From assembly GCA_964423745.1 (NCBI GenBank), contig CAYRGG010000012.1, positions 25,524 through 89,523 of the forward strand: a stretch of 64,000 bases of DNA, written 5' to 3'. This DNA comes from CAYRGG01 sp964423745 (GTDB lineage Bacteria; Pseudomonadota; Gammaproteobacteria; Competibacterales; Competibacteraceae). This document shows positions 7,072-16,663 of this stretch, piece by piece. Under the pieces are notes generated by a model. It did not search any database and was not told where the DNA came from. It saw only the letters and a program-made list of their open reading frames with translations. Numbering within the stretch: the first letter of the stretch is position 1; the number at the start of each line of letters is the position of its first letter. The translations under genes were made by a program, and so were the position numbers.

Positions 7072-9099
7072 TCAATAAAGGGCTTCGGGACCAAAATGCC
7101 TTGCCAAACTATGCCCCTCGGTACGCAAACGTTCCGTTTCATGGGCCATTGCCTCTAGCAATGCCTTATCCACCTGATCGGTGGGCCGCGCCTTTAAGGC
7201 CATTAACATGGCATAAGGCAAACTCAGAGCATTATCCTCCGCTAGTCTGCCTAAATAGGTTTCCTCAAAGTCCGGTGGCACACGCAGGGACCAATTCTCT
7301 TCACTGACGGTACCTGGGCTGTTATAACGTTCCTGAACGCCCAACATATCGGACACAAAGACCATGATGTTGCGTGCTTGACTATTGAGCATATCAGCGA
7401 ACAGTGCATGTACTAATACGCCAGGATTGTTAGCGACATGGGCCACCCATGCTGGGCGCTCAGTTTCATTTGGCACTAGACGCCGACTAAGGTCACTTGC
7501 TCGATCCTGGGCTTGACCACTTCTGCACCAATGCCCCGCCAGTTGCCAGATGGGCCGAGTATCATGATTACCGAGCATAATCCAATCCGCCGGTTGGGCA
7601 TTATCACTACGATAGACATCCGTTGGATTGTTGGGATCAGCATTTTGCAGGACCCGGAAGCGCCCTAGCCCATGCCGCTCCATGACACGGTGCAACGGAT
7701 AGGGCATTGTGCTAAGCACTTCACACATCACCTGTTTTAAACCTTGACCATTGTGAGGCGCTAAATGGGTAAAGAGTGTGGCATAGTGGGTGACCTGGTC
7801 TTCCGTCAGTTCCCGCACCCAATCGTCCGCATGGCGGGGCAAATGGCGATTGAGTTGTTCTGAGCGCACCAACGAGAATTCCCGCAAACGGGGATGATCT
7901 AGCAAATTAGGTGAGGAAAAGAGCCGCGCACCCTCTTGTACCGCTTGAAAAGGATTAGAGAGATCGGTTCGATAGACCCAGGGCGTTACCCATCCTTGGG
8001 GGTGATCCACGCGGACGCCATCGTACTCAGCATAAACCTTTCTTAATCGCTTTTCCACAAACTGCAAAACCGGCCCAGGACTGCCGTCGTCGTCAGTGTA
8101 TTGGCGTGGGTCCAATACCATAAATCCCCATGGTTGACCTTCTGGGTTCGTGCGGCTAGGGGGTGCGCCTAAGCGATACCCGTCGAGAAACAATCCTTGA
8201 TAATTCCAAGCGTCTTGATCGGACATACCTACCTGTAAATCCGCGTAAAGCTGTAGTCCTAGTTCAGCAGACAGAGCACGTAATCGATGGTGTTGCTCAT
8301 GGGCGAGAAATTGAATAAAGGCATAGTATTCTAGAGCGACAGCGCGACGTTTAGCGAGTTCTTGGCGTCGTTCAAAACTCCACGCTTGTTCCCTTAAAGG
8401 TGGATTTGGCAGCCGCTGATCCAAGTGGGGTTGCTGGGATTCATCGGACCATTGTCGCCAATTTTGCCCACCGTGTTCTTGGCGGAGCACTGTATATAGA
8501 GCATCCCCCTCTAACCAATCCCAATGGTTGCTGCAAAATGCTGCAAAGCGTGCTGCGAGGGCCATCATGCCCTCTTCACCCTGTTCACGACGCTGGCAAA
8601 ACCGGTCATAGGCTCTGCGCAAAGCCTTCTCGGTGAGGTCAAAGGCAAAACCGTAGTGCACACGACCTCGTCCTGGTGGCCGTTTTTTTAACCAATGGTT
8701 TAGCTCTTGAGGCGTCAATAAATCATTTTCACAAAGTGCATACAAAGAAATAGAGAGAGGGTTTCGCGAGAACAAGGTGCCGTCGTAGGGTGAAGGATTA
8801 CCGGCTGATGTGGCGCCCTGAGGGCCTAGTTGCAGACCATTAAAACCTATGTCGCGTATGCGTCTAAGAAAGTGAGCAGCACCGCGGGTATAGGGTGAAC
8901 CACGGGTGGTTTCTTCCGCCTCAAAACTAGGAAAACTGGGATCATGGATTTGCAAGAAAAGATTATCCACCCCTAGCACCCTGAGACCTTCAGAGATACA
9001 GTGGCGATAAGTGGTAAGTTCAAAGGGGCTGCACACCAGTTTTCTCCATGACAGCTTTAAAATCGACGCCAGTATGAGGGACGCGCTACCGCCATTCAA
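7072..9099 (-). CDS. malQ: 4-alpha-glucanotransferase (GH77, amylomaltase-like)
   Basis: Enzyme that transfers alpha-1,4-glucan segments between maltooligosaccharides, in glycogen or maltodextrin metabolism. The 675 residues show family motifs. 'ADLQVGMSDQDAW' is near 286, and the nucleophile Asp365 lies in 'GVRVDHPQGW'. The candidate acid/base Glu460 lies in 'VMCEVLSTMP' (variant of the usual EDLG). The stabiliser pair H512–D513 lies in 'GNHDT', followed by 'ERYNSPGT'. The called start is TTG and the true start is uncertain, because the conserved region begins near residue 26. No other glycogen gene is adjacent. The sequence is divergent, so substrate preference may differ from E. coli MalQ. 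Confidence 0.85.
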   Translation of the reverse strand: MNGGSASLILASILKLSWRKLVCSPFELTTYRHCISEGLRVLGVDNLFLQIHDPSFPSFEAEETTRGSPYTRGAAHFLRRIRDIGFNGLQLGPQGATSAGNPSPYDGTLFSRNPLSISLYALCENDLLTPQELNHWLKKRPPGRGRVHYGFAFDLTEKALRRAYDRFCQRREQGEEGMMALAARFAAFCSNHWDWLEGDALYTVLRQEHGGQNWRQWSDESQQPHLDQRLPNPPLREQAWSFERRQELAKRRAVALEYYAFIQFLAHEQHHRLRALSAELGLQLYADLQVGMSDQDAWNYQGLFLDGYRLGAPPSRTNPEGQPWGFMVLDPRQYTDDDGSPGPVLQFVEKRLRKVYAEYDGVRVDHPQGWVTPWVYRTDLSNPFQAVQEGARLFSSPNLLDHPRLREFSLVRSEQLNRHLPRHADDWVRELTEDQVTHYATLFTHLAPHNGQGLKQVMCEVLSTMPYPLHRVMERHGLGRFRVLQNADPNNPTDVYRSDNAQPADWIMLGNHDTRPIWQLAGHWCRSGQAQDRASDLSRRLVPNETERPAWVAHVANNPGVLVHALFADMLNSQARNIMVFVSDMLGVQERYNSPGTVSEENWSLRVPPDFEETYLGRLAEDNALSLPYAMLMALKARPTDQVDKALLEAMAHETERLRTEGHSLARHFGPEALY

Positions 9100-9168
9100 G
9101 ACATGAGACGAGAAAGCATAGAGCTGCTTGAGCGTGTTAGGTTTTTCTTGTAATGCTATCGCGAAAAA

Positions 9169-10374
9169 TTATCCGACAGGACTTATGCCTGCAGAGGGAT
9201 TTTTTTGTTGCGCCTTACGGCCATACAATTTGAGCAACACAATCAATAAAGTACCCAATGCCATTACGGCTGCCGCCATGAGCAGACCATCTTCATAACT
9301 GCCGCTGCTCGCCGCCATATGTCCGGTAATGGCGGGTGCTGCAATCTGCGCCACACCGTAAGCTAGCGTCATCTTTCCCATCATCTTAGCCGGACGGGTC
9401 GGGTAGTAACGACCGGAAATCGTCAATACGAGACTGACGATACCAATAAAGGTGCCGCCATAGAGCATGGCACTGATTAGGGCAATGCCAAGGCTGTCAT
9501 TAATGGCGGGTAACAAAACACCTAAAATCTGCAAAGAGAACGCCATGAGCAACGCATTGATATCGCCGAAACGTCTTGCGATCAGGTCCCAAACGATACA
9601 CGCGGGGGCTGCCGTTAGCCCGATCACCAGAAAGACTCGGCTACCCCAGCCGTTAAGTGCCGGTTGCTGTTCCAAGATGGCCACGATGAACGTGGCGCTG
9701 ATGACATAGCCTACGCCCGCACAAAAGTAAGCCGCCATAAAAAGTTGCATGTAGGTCCTACCGGGTGGAGAGTCTTCTAGTTTAGTACCGCTATTAGTGA
9801 ACAGCGTCCTATCCGGAGGTGGAAGCCAGCGCCAGGCGGGCATGAGCAGCACAAGCCCCAACAAAGTGAGCACAAACCACTGCTCTCGCCAATCCAAATA
9901 GTGATTCATTAGCTCCACAGCGAAGGCCGCAAAGGCAATTCCCAGACCGACCCCTGAAAAATGTAAGCCCAGTTCGCTACGGTGACCGTGGCGAATCAGC
10001 CAGTTCAAAATCAACCCGGAACCGAGCAACAAGCCTGCAGCGCTGCTTAAACCCGCGAAAAAGCGCAAGGCCGCCCACAACCAGGGATCGTTGGTGAGCC
10101 CCATCCCCCCGGTGGTGATAACAGCAACCACCAGTCCAATGCGATACAGGCGGTCTTTTAGATGTAAATCGTTAATCAAGGCGGCGGTGAGTGCACCACA
10201 AAGATAACCCATGTAGTTGATCGCGGCTAACCAGCCACCTTCCGCAATCCCAAGTCCGGCTTGTTGCTGCATGATGGGCAGCAAGGGCGTATAGGCAAAA
10301 CGGGCAATACCCAGCGTCAAGATCAGGCTAATGACACCCGCGCCGAGTACTTGTAGGCGATGAGGGCTGGTCAT
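9169..10374 (-). CDS. YbfB/YjiJ-family MFS transporter
   Basis: Inner-membrane transporter of 401 residues with about 12 predicted helices. It belongs to the MFS_4 (YbfB/YjiJ) group, judged from 'GIARFAYTPLLPIMQQQAGL' at the N-terminus, 'YMGYLCGAL' in helix 2 and 'LRFFAGLSSAAGLLLG' in helix 4. The substrate is unknown for the family. It lies 69 nt upstream of malQ on the same strand and could be cotranscribed, but a functional link is not evident. Confidence 0.85.
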   Translation of the reverse strand: MTSPHRLQVLGAGVISLILTLGIARFAYTPLLPIMQQQAGLGIAEGGWLAAINYMGYLCGALTAALINDLHLKDRLYRIGLVVAVITTGGMGLTNDPWLWAALRFFAGLSSAAGLLLGSGLILNWLIRHGHRSELGLHFSGVGLGIAFAAFAVELMNHYLDWREQWFVLTLLGLVLLMPAWRWLPPPDRTLFTNSGTKLEDSPPGRTYMQLFMAAYFCAGVGYVISATFIVAILEQQPALNGWGSRVFLVIGLTAAPACIVWDLIARRFGDINALLMAFSLQILGVLLPAINDSLGIALISAMLYGGTFIGIVSLVLTISGRYYPTRPAKMMGKMTLAYGVAQIAAPAITGHMAASSGSYEDGLLMAAAVMALGTLLIVLLKLYGRKAQQKNPSAGISPVG

Positions 10375-10537
10375 GGTGTTTGCTCCATCGGTGTCTAGGG
10401 GTCTCTCGTAACATGTTCTTGCTAAGATAGATAGTGGCAGGCTAACGGCTTATTCCATGGCAATGCACAGGTATCCCCTCCTCCCTTTAAAGAAATTATC
10501 ATTGCGCTGGGAGAGCTGTAGTGCTGATGGGCTTGTC

Positions 10538-12238
10538 CTAAAAAGCCTCAAAAATAAACCGGGCTGCGCCAAGGTCGATGGTATCGCCGCTCTCTAACGC
10601 CACCATTTCATTATTAGCCAGTTTATGGTGGCAAACTTGGACCTCACCTGCATCGGCGCAGTTTTGAATCCAGTACATACTGTCTTTGTAAAGTAGATCG
10701 GCATGATAAGGATAAACACCTTCAGCTTCGATTTGTAGCCCCCTTTGAGGTGCGCTTCCCATTGATATACGCTTGGGGAGATAGATGTGCATCGTACGCT
10801 CGTGCCCAACGCCTTCCCGTTGGAAACGGGCGTACAGTAATGAACCTTTAGTGTCGATGCCGTTCTGTTTGCCGTTTTTTTCCTGCAGACAGTTTAACCC
10901 GTTAAATGCTTTTTTGAGTTGCCGCTTTAGCTCGTTATCAGCCGTATTTCCAAGCTGCTGCATAAGATTAACGATTTCTAAGAGGTATTCACCACAGCGT
11001 TCGTTGTGGTTTGCAGTGTCTTGAAGGGTGCTTGACGTCTGTGTCATATCCCATTCTAAAGCGATGTTTAAGGTATATAGCCCTGCAATATCCAGCTTAT
11101 CGCCTGAAGCCAAATCGTACCAACGGCCTCTCGTTAACTCCCTACCGTTGAGGGCTGTGTAGCTGCGTTCGTGGGATCCAGCATGAATAATAGCTAATCC
11201 TTCAGGTCGAGCGCCAATCGCAAAATGCATACGAGAAATGCGCTCATATTTTGGAACAAAACCCAATGCGAAATCACCAAAATGCGTTTGGGTACGCTCG
11301 TTATAACGCCCAAATACCATAAAGGGTCTGGACACCAATTCAATGCGCTCTGCCGTATATGGGGTACTTTGGCTACGCAGAAGCGCCCGAGTCAACAGTG
11401 CGCCACGACTTGCAGGACTCCTATTGGTTACGGTGATGCCACGTAAATGGCGGGTGTGAATTTCATCCCGCTCTAGGGGAAGTGTGATGGCTTGGTCTAA
11501 CGAAGGTAGCGATGATTTAGAAGACGGTTGCGGGGCGGCATCGTCATGGGTTTTTGATTGAGATAATTGAAAAGCTTGGGATAACTGGTGAAAATCCAGT
11601 TCATCCAAGCCTATTGCCGTTGCATGAACTTTGACCTGGGAGTCAACGCTCACACCCGGAAAATTTAAAAATAACTTGCCACGATTCTTATAAGCGTGCC
11701 ATATACCCTGATGATCGCAGACATCTATTTGTAAAGACAACGTTGTGCTCATAGGTTCTTGAGGAGCTTGATAGGGAATATAGGCAGAACACAAGCTCTG
11801 GGCATCGAGCAATCTGATGGGTGGTGGTTGAACGCTGTCAGGAAGTGACAAATCAGCCGAAGAAATGCGAATTAGAATCTCACGAAACAGCTGTGTTGTA
11901 CAGTTGGCAACCCATAGGCACAGGGTACTGGCAGACCCTATCTGATGGTAGTTAGTGGCGCCAAACCCTATGAGTACAGATTGGTTTTTATTGAGCAATT
12001 GCCGTATATGTTGCTCCTGCTCAACAATAGTCGATTGCTGCAACCCGCAATGTCGTTGAAACTGGGTCAAAACCTGCTGATCTGCTTTTGTTTTACCGCT
12101 TTTCTTACTCCAGATTTTATACAGCAGTTGCTCTAATTGGCGCAGGTTAGCTGGGGTTGGACCTAACTGTTGAGGGCGGTAATATATGAAACGTTGCAGC
12201 TCAGGCGGCCAAGCGATATTCTCTGAAGATAAATCCAT
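10538..12238 (-). CDS. Protein with two FHA domains
   Basis: Cytosolic protein of 566 residues. A first forkhead-associated domain lies at about 303–395, with the phosphothreonine-binding pattern GR (310–311), 'ISRMHFAI', 'LNG' and 'LASGDKLDI'. A second, less conserved FHA-like domain lies at about 488–566, with 'ESGDTIDLGAARFIF' at the very end. The N-terminal 280 residues match nothing I recognise. FHA domains bind phosphorylated threonine peptides in signalling or secretion systems. No kinase, phosphatase or type VI gene is adjacent, so its partner is unknown. Confidence 0.7.
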   Translation of the reverse strand: MDLSSENIAWPPELQRFIYYRPQQLGPTPANLRQLEQLLYKIWSKKSGKTKADQQVLTQFQRHCGLQQSTIVEQEQHIRQLLNKNQSVLIGFGATNYHQIGSASTLCLWVANCTTQLFREILIRISSADLSLPDSVQPPPIRLLDAQSLCSAYIPYQAPQEPMSTTLSLQIDVCDHQGIWHAYKNRGKLFLNFPGVSVDSQVKVHATAIGLDELDFHQLSQAFQLSQSKTHDDAAPQPSSKSSLPSLDQAITLPLERDEIHTRHLRGITVTNRSPASRGALLTRALLRSQSTPYTAERIELVSRPFMVFGRYNERTQTHFGDFALGFVPKYERISRMHFAIGARPEGLAIIHAGSHERSYTALNGRELTRGRWYDLASGDKLDIAGLYTLNIALEWDMTQTSSTLQDTANHNERCGEYLLEIVNLMQQLGNTADNELKRQLKKAFNGLNCLQEKNGKQNGIDTKGSLLYARFQREGVGHERTMHIYLPKRISMGSAPQRGLQIEAEGVYPYHADLLYKDSMYWIQNCADAGEVQVCHHKLANNEMVALESGDTIDLGAARFIFEAF

Positions 12239-12430
12239 TGCGATTAAAAAAGGCTCATTTTTTGCTTAATTTTTAAAGTGTACAAAAAATCTGCATTTAT
12301 TGAAGCAATGACACGTCAAAGGTTGTTAAACAGTGGTTTTTTATCAAAAAACGTATGCGATCCCAGTTGATGAATTAAAGCATAGGAGAATAAAGGATCG
12401 TAGGGGATCGATCGTTAAGCGGAGGTGGTT

Positions 12431-12826
12431 TTGAAAATAAGGCATTATGTGTTAGTTCTTCTAGCATTGCTCACAATCGCGTTTGCGCAGCCGTTAGTCC
12501 TATTTTTAGGAGGTCTTACCCTTATCGGCAGCGTTACCGCCTTTATTTTCTCAGATTTGCCACCGGAAAAGCAGGATATCTGGGAAAGAAAACTAAATGA
12601 ATCGATTCACCGTTTATTGAGTAAACTAAAAAAACAGCCGAAACCGGAAGGAAATAGACGAGCTCGTAACCGTAAAGAGATTATAGAACCTTCCTCGCTG
12701 ATCGAAGAAGCTCATCCTGACTCGCTGATTCGACAGCTCGAAGAGAAAACCAAAACCGACTGGAGAGTTACAGAAATCGTCAAACCAGAAGACTTAACGC
12801 GCACCTATGATACCGAGCAACGTTGA
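12431..12826 (+). CDS. Small membrane protein with charged C-terminal tail
   Basis: About 131 residues. TTG at 12431 is preferred because GGAGG at 12421–12425 is ideally spaced, while the in-frame GTG at 12425 overlaps that ribosome site. The N-terminus has two hydrophobic segments (about residues 5–22 and 25–40). A highly charged Lys/Arg/Glu cytosolic tail follows and probably forms helices. No family recognised. The next gene starts about 100 nt later on the same strand. Confidence 0.6.
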   Translation: MKIRHYVLVLLALLTIAFAQPLVLFLGGLTLIGSVTAFIFSDLPPEKQDIWERKLNESIHRLLSKLKKQPKPEGNRRARNRKEIIEPSSLIEEAHPDSLIRQLEEKTKTDWRVTEIVKPEDLTRTYDTEQR

Positions 12827-12926
12827 CTCCCCAATCTGTTATGGTCATCATCAAATAAACACTCTACAAAAACAGTTTTTGTTTGACTTCTTCATTCCAG
12901 TAGAGCTTCTCGCAAGGTGATTTTTT

Positions 12927-13742
12927 ATGTCTCAGTTACCGCAATTAAGCGATGCCTCATTGACCTTAGAAGATCGTGTTGCCGTTTTAACCTTTGAACG
13001 CCATGATGTACGTAACGCTTTAACGGGTACGGATTTGGTATCTGATATTGTTAACGCTATTCACTGGGCCAATCGCGATCAAGCCGTTTCAGTGATGATC
13101 ATTACCGCGGCTGGCAGTGCTTTTTCGGCGGGCGGTAATATCAAGGAAATGCGTGATCGTCAGGGTACATTTGCAGGTAGTGCGCTAGACATTCAGCAAC
13201 GCTACCGGGAAAGCATCCAACAAATCTCGTTAACGGTGCCCAATGCGGAAATACCGCTGATTGCCGCCATCAACGGCGCAGCGGTGGGCGCAGGACTCGA
13301 TTTAGCCTGTATGTGTGATCTTCGTATCGGATCAACCCAGGCGGTTTTGGGAGAGACGTTTATTAATTTAGGATTGATTCCCGGTGACGGCGGCGCTTGG
13401 TTTTTACAACGCCTCATCGGCTATCAGAAAGCCGCGGAAATGACCTTTACTGGTCGGTTAGTGAAAGCCCATGAGGCTCATGCAATGGGGTTGTTACTAG
13501 AGGTCGTAGAACCTGAGAGGTTACTACCCCGTGCCAAAGAAATGGCTGCGGAGATTGCTGCAAAACCTCCTCAAACGATACGTTTTACAAAGCGTCTTAT
13601 GAAGGTGGCTCAACGTCAAGAATTACCTGAATTCCTTGATTTATGCGCCTGTTTTCAAGGCATGTGTCATCATACGGATGATCATATTGAGGCGTTAAAT
13701 GCGTTTTTAGAGAAACGCACAGGTCACTATGTAGGCAAGTAA
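12927..13742 (+). CDS. Enoyl-CoA hydratase/isomerase family protein (crotonase)
   Basis: Acyl-CoA-handling enzyme of 271 residues. The oxyanion-hole segments are 'SAGGNIKEM' (about 67–75) and 'GAAVGAGLDLACMCDLRI' (about 117–134). At the first catalytic Glu position of hydratases (GGGCE) it has Asp125; the second (QPE) is kept as Glu143 in 'LGETF'. This departs from classical hydratases and may mean an isomerase or a different acyl-CoA reaction. No beta-oxidation genes are adjacent, so the substrate is unknown. Confidence 0.88.
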   Translation: MSQLPQLSDASLTLEDRVAVLTFERHDVRNALTGTDLVSDIVNAIHWANRDQAVSVMIITAAGSAFSAGGNIKEMRDRQGTFAGSALDIQQRYRESIQQISLTVPNAEIPLIAAINGAAVGAGLDLACMCDLRIGSTQAVLGETFINLGLIPGDGGAWFLQRLIGYQKAAEMTFTGRLVKAHEAHAMGLLLEVVEPERLLPRAKEMAAEIAAKPPQTIRFTKRLMKVAQRQELPEFLDLCACFQGMCHHTDDHIEALNAFLEKRTGHYVGK

Positions 13743-13743
13743 A

Positions 13744-13771
13744 GTAGGAACGATCTGCGAACCGCTCCTAC
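13744..13771. terminator. Hairpin between convergent genes
   Basis: Inverted repeat GTAGGA/TCCTAC with further CG/CG pairing, between the crotonase stop and the convergent TAXI gene stop. There is no strong U-tract on either side, so it may be a weak or Rho-assisted bidirectional terminator. Confidence 0.4.
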
Positions 13772-13801
13772 TCCTCCTACCTTCTTAGCAAGTAAGTACT
13801 A

Positions 13802-14782
13802 TTACATTAAGCCCTTTTCTTTATAGTACTGTTCTGCACCTTCGTGGAGAGGTGCCGACAGATTATTGGTAATCATCTCTTCCTTTTTCAAATTCGCAAA
13901 GGCTGGATGCAACCGCTTAAAGCGATCAAAGTTATCAAAAACAGCGCTTACTAACTCATAGATAACTTTTGGATCGGTCTCACTGGAAGACACAAAGGTA
14001 GCGCCGACACCAAAGGTTTCTACATCTTCATCGGTTCCCCGGTACATACCCGCCGGAATGACCGCTTTTGAGTAAAAAGAATTTTCCTCGATAAGTGATT
14101 GGACTTCCGGTCCTGTCACTGGTACAACGACAGAGTCGCAAGCGGTGGTTGCTTCTTTGATAGAACCATTGGGATGACCGACAGCAAATACAATGGCGTC
14201 TATTTTGTTGTCGCACAGGGCCTGAGCTTGCTCAGCAGATTTTAGCTCAGAGGCCAATTTAAAATCGTCCATGGTCCAGCCTTTAGCCTCCATCAGCACT
14301 TCCATAGTGCCTCGTTGCCCAGAACCAGGATTACCCACATTGACTCGCTTTCCTTTAAGATCGTCGAAGGTTTCAATACCACTATCAGTCCGGGCTACTA
14401 CTGTAAAAGGCTCGGGATGGACCGAAAACACTGCACGTAAGTCTTGATTAGGGCCTTTTGACTCAAATTCACTGGTGCCGTTATAGGCATGATACTGCCA
14501 ATCAGACTGAGCCACACCCATATCCTGCTGACCAGCAGCGATGGCATTAAGATTCTCAACGGAACCGCCTGTAGAAGGCGCAGTACACTTGATACCATGT
14601 TCATCTTGGCCGCGATTCACCAACTTGCAGATGGACTGACCCACCACATAGTAAACACCCGTTTGCCCACCTGTTCCGATGGTGATAAACGTGTTAGCCC
14701 ATCCTGCGCTGCTCAACAAAACGGCTAAGACCGTTGCTGACACGATGACAGGGATTTTCTTAAAGAAAAATTTACTCGGCAT
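13802..14782 (-). CDS. TAXI-family TRAP transporter solute-binding protein (1)
   Basis: Periplasmic binding protein of 326 residues with a clear signal peptide (about 1–29, ending 'SSAGWA'). The family core is 'ITIGTGGQTGVYYVVG' with later 'AQSDWQYHAY', 'LKGKRVNVGNPGSGQRGTME' and 'DAIVFAVGHPNGSI'. TAXI proteins bind small acids such as glutamate for Na+-driven TRAP transport. No TRAP membrane gene occurs in the window, so the partner must be elsewhere, or the protein has a sensory role. It has a divergent paralogue 272 nt away. Confidence 0.92.
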   Translation of the reverse strand: MPSKFFFKKIPVIVSATVLAVLLSSAGWANTFITIGTGGQTGVYYVVGQSICKLVNRGQDEHGIKCTAPSTGGSVENLNAIAAGQQDMGVAQSDWQYHAYNGTSEFESKGPNQDLRAVFSVHPEPFTVVARTDSGIETFDDLKGKRVNVGNPGSGQRGTMEVLMEAKGWTMDDFKLASELKSAEQAQALCDNKIDAIVFAVGHPNGSIKEATTACDSVVVPVTGPEVQSLIEENSFYSKAVIPAGMYRGTDEDVETFGVGATFVSSSETDPKVIYELVSAVFDNFDRFKRLHPAFANLKKEEMITNNLSAPLHEGAEQYYKEKGLM

Positions 14783-14811
14783 AGACTACCTCATTTATAG
14801 ACAGATACAGA

Positions 14812-14831
14812 AAGGCGGGTAATCCCGCTTT
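14812..14831. promoter_or_regulatory. Hairpin in leader between divergent TAXI genes
   Basis: An 8-bp stem with a TAAT loop (GGCGGG...CCCGC core) lies 30 nt upstream of the minus-strand TAXI start codon, followed on the plus strand by a T-rich stretch. It could be a terminator for an antisense transcript or a 5' leader structure. The role is uncertain. Confidence 0.35.
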
Positions 14832-15054
14832 CATTTAGTATTTTTTTAAGCTGCCGTGCTTATTCTCTTTCCACACCGCGTTAACGGTTTTGCTACGTAT
14901 TAGCCTTATAAACGTAGGCTAATATTTAATATTGGTTAGACATAAAATGTTACATATTGTTAACTGAGTTTATTGTTTCGTCAGCAAAGGAAGTATAGCC
15001 TAAACTCTTATGTCTAATGACAAATTCTAATCTAACTAACTGAGAGCCACCCCG

Positions 15055-16059
15055 ATGGGGACAACTATTAGACCCCTAACCAGGATTTTTTTCTCGCTGA
15101 TATTGATGATGACTAGTGCTGCTGGTATGACCCAAAATACCACATCAAGGGTCATTACTATCGGCACTGGGGGAACGACAGGTGTGTACCATCCTCTAGG
15201 CACAGCAGTATGTAATTTAGTAAATAGGGATTACTCACAACATGGTATTCGTTGTCTTGTAGACGAAACCAGTGGTTCTATCGCTAATTTGAATGGCTTA
15301 CGTTCCGGTGAGTTAGATATTGGATTAGCCCAATCCGATCAAGAGTACAACGCTTATCGAGGACTTGGCCCCTTCGCAGAAAAGGGTTCCAATAAGAACT
15401 TACGCAATCTGTTTTCAACCCACAGCGAATCTTTCACGGTGCTGGCCCGCGCCGACAGCAACATTAAAACCTTTGATGATCTCAAAGGTAAGCGGGTTAA
15501 CATAGGTAATCCCGGTTCTGGTCAACGGGCAACCATGGAAGCACTAATGCAAGCCAAAAATTGGACGTCTGCTGTGTTCAGCGAAGTTTCGGAGTTGGAA
15601 CCTGATCAGCAGTCCCAAGCTCTCTGCGACAACCAAGTGGATGCCATCATCTATACAGTAGGCCATCCCAACCGATCTATTCTCGAAGCCACCATTGTCT
15701 GTGACTCACATATTGTGCAAGTTGCCGATCCTGTAGTGGATAAACTTGTTCAGGATAATCCCTATTACACCCACGAAACTATCCCTGGTGGTATTTACCG
15801 TGGTAATTATAAAGATATCAAAACCTTTGGGGTGAGGGCTATGGTGGTCTCTTCGACCAATACACCACAGGAAACTGTCTACCAAGTGGTTAAGTCAGTT
15901 TTTGAAAACTTTGACGAGTTTAACAGAGCCCACCATGTGCTGCATAATCAAACCCGCGAAGGCATGATTATTGATGACAGCAGTGTGCCTCTGCATGAAG
16001 GAGCTATGCACTATTTTAAGGAGGCGGGTCTGTTAAATAAAACGCCCCCAAACTCCTGA
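15055..16059 (+). CDS. TAXI-family TRAP transporter solute-binding protein (2)
   Basis: A 334-residue paralogue of the divergent neighbour, roughly half identical by eye, with the same blocks ('ITIGTGGTTGVYHPLG', 'AQSDQEYNAY', 'LKGKRVNIGNPGSGQR', 'TVGHPNRSI'). A signal peptide occupies about residues 1–26. The shared 14783–15054 gap probably holds both promoters. No membrane subunit is nearby. Divergent paralogous binding proteins suggest duplication with a change of ligand or of expression. Confidence 0.92.
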   Translation: MGTTIRPLTRIFFSLILMMTSAAGMTQNTTSRVITIGTGGTTGVYHPLGTAVCNLVNRDYSQHGIRCLVDETSGSIANLNGLRSGELDIGLAQSDQEYNAYRGLGPFAEKGSNKNLRNLFSTHSESFTVLARADSNIKTFDDLKGKRVNIGNPGSGQRATMEALMQAKNWTSAVFSEVSELEPDQQSQALCDNQVDAIIYTVGHPNRSILEATIVCDSHIVQVADPVVDKLVQDNPYYTHETIPGGIYRGNYKDIKTFGVRAMVVSSTNTPQETVYQVVKSVFENFDEFNRAHHVLHNQTREGMIIDDSSVPLHEGAMHYFKEAGLLNKTPPNS

Positions 16060-16660
16060 GACGAATTAAGCAAAAACACCGGTAAAATAGGTTGATACAA
16101 CTTTTATATAATCAATTTAACGCTGATATGTTCATTATTTTTGCTCTCTTTAATTTATCAAGGACGCAAAAATCGCATAAAGTGTTCAAAAACGTCAGTA
16201 AAATTCTGGTTTGCAAAATCTAAAAACTTGTTTCTATTTGACTAAAATCCTTACATACAAGGCTATTACTGCTAGTTCCAAAGGATACTCTAACATTTTC
16301 CTGTCGACGTAATGAAAGTCTCTCAAACCATCGGCACCTCTCTTACGAGCCATTTGAAGTACTGTTTTTGAATGAATTCTAACGTGATTACGCAAAAACT
16401 ACGTTTATCTCCGATACGATTGACACTTAAATAAAACGCCCTAAGTTATCCGGTGTTATGGAAGGGCCTTCGCCGTTGGGAGACGGCGATGGAGCGTACA
16501 TGGACGTATTCACAGCGTTCCTGATATAACACCGGATAAGTTATAGGCAAGTACTTAACCTTCGAAATTGGAGAGACACCACAATAGATGGCACATATAT
16601 TGTATTACGACCTTATGCATGATGAAGGACAACCAAAATCGATAGTAGGGAAGAGGTCAA
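16060..16660. other. Intergenic stretch with one miniature element
   Basis: About 600 nt without a credible gene. It is AT-rich and holds one family-2 miniature element (16427–16558), with nothing else recognisable apart from the ribosome site of the next gene. Confidence 0.6.
16427..16558 (-). mobile_element. Miniature inverted-repeat element, family 2, copy A
   Basis: About 132 bp, the reverse complement of the copies at 54787 and 55463. The imperfect terminal inverted repeats contain the core 'aagttatccggtgttat' and end in 'aagta'. The centre has a small hairpin, CGCCGT...ACGGCG. No coding capacity. Confidence 0.85.
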
Positions 16661-16663
16661 TTG

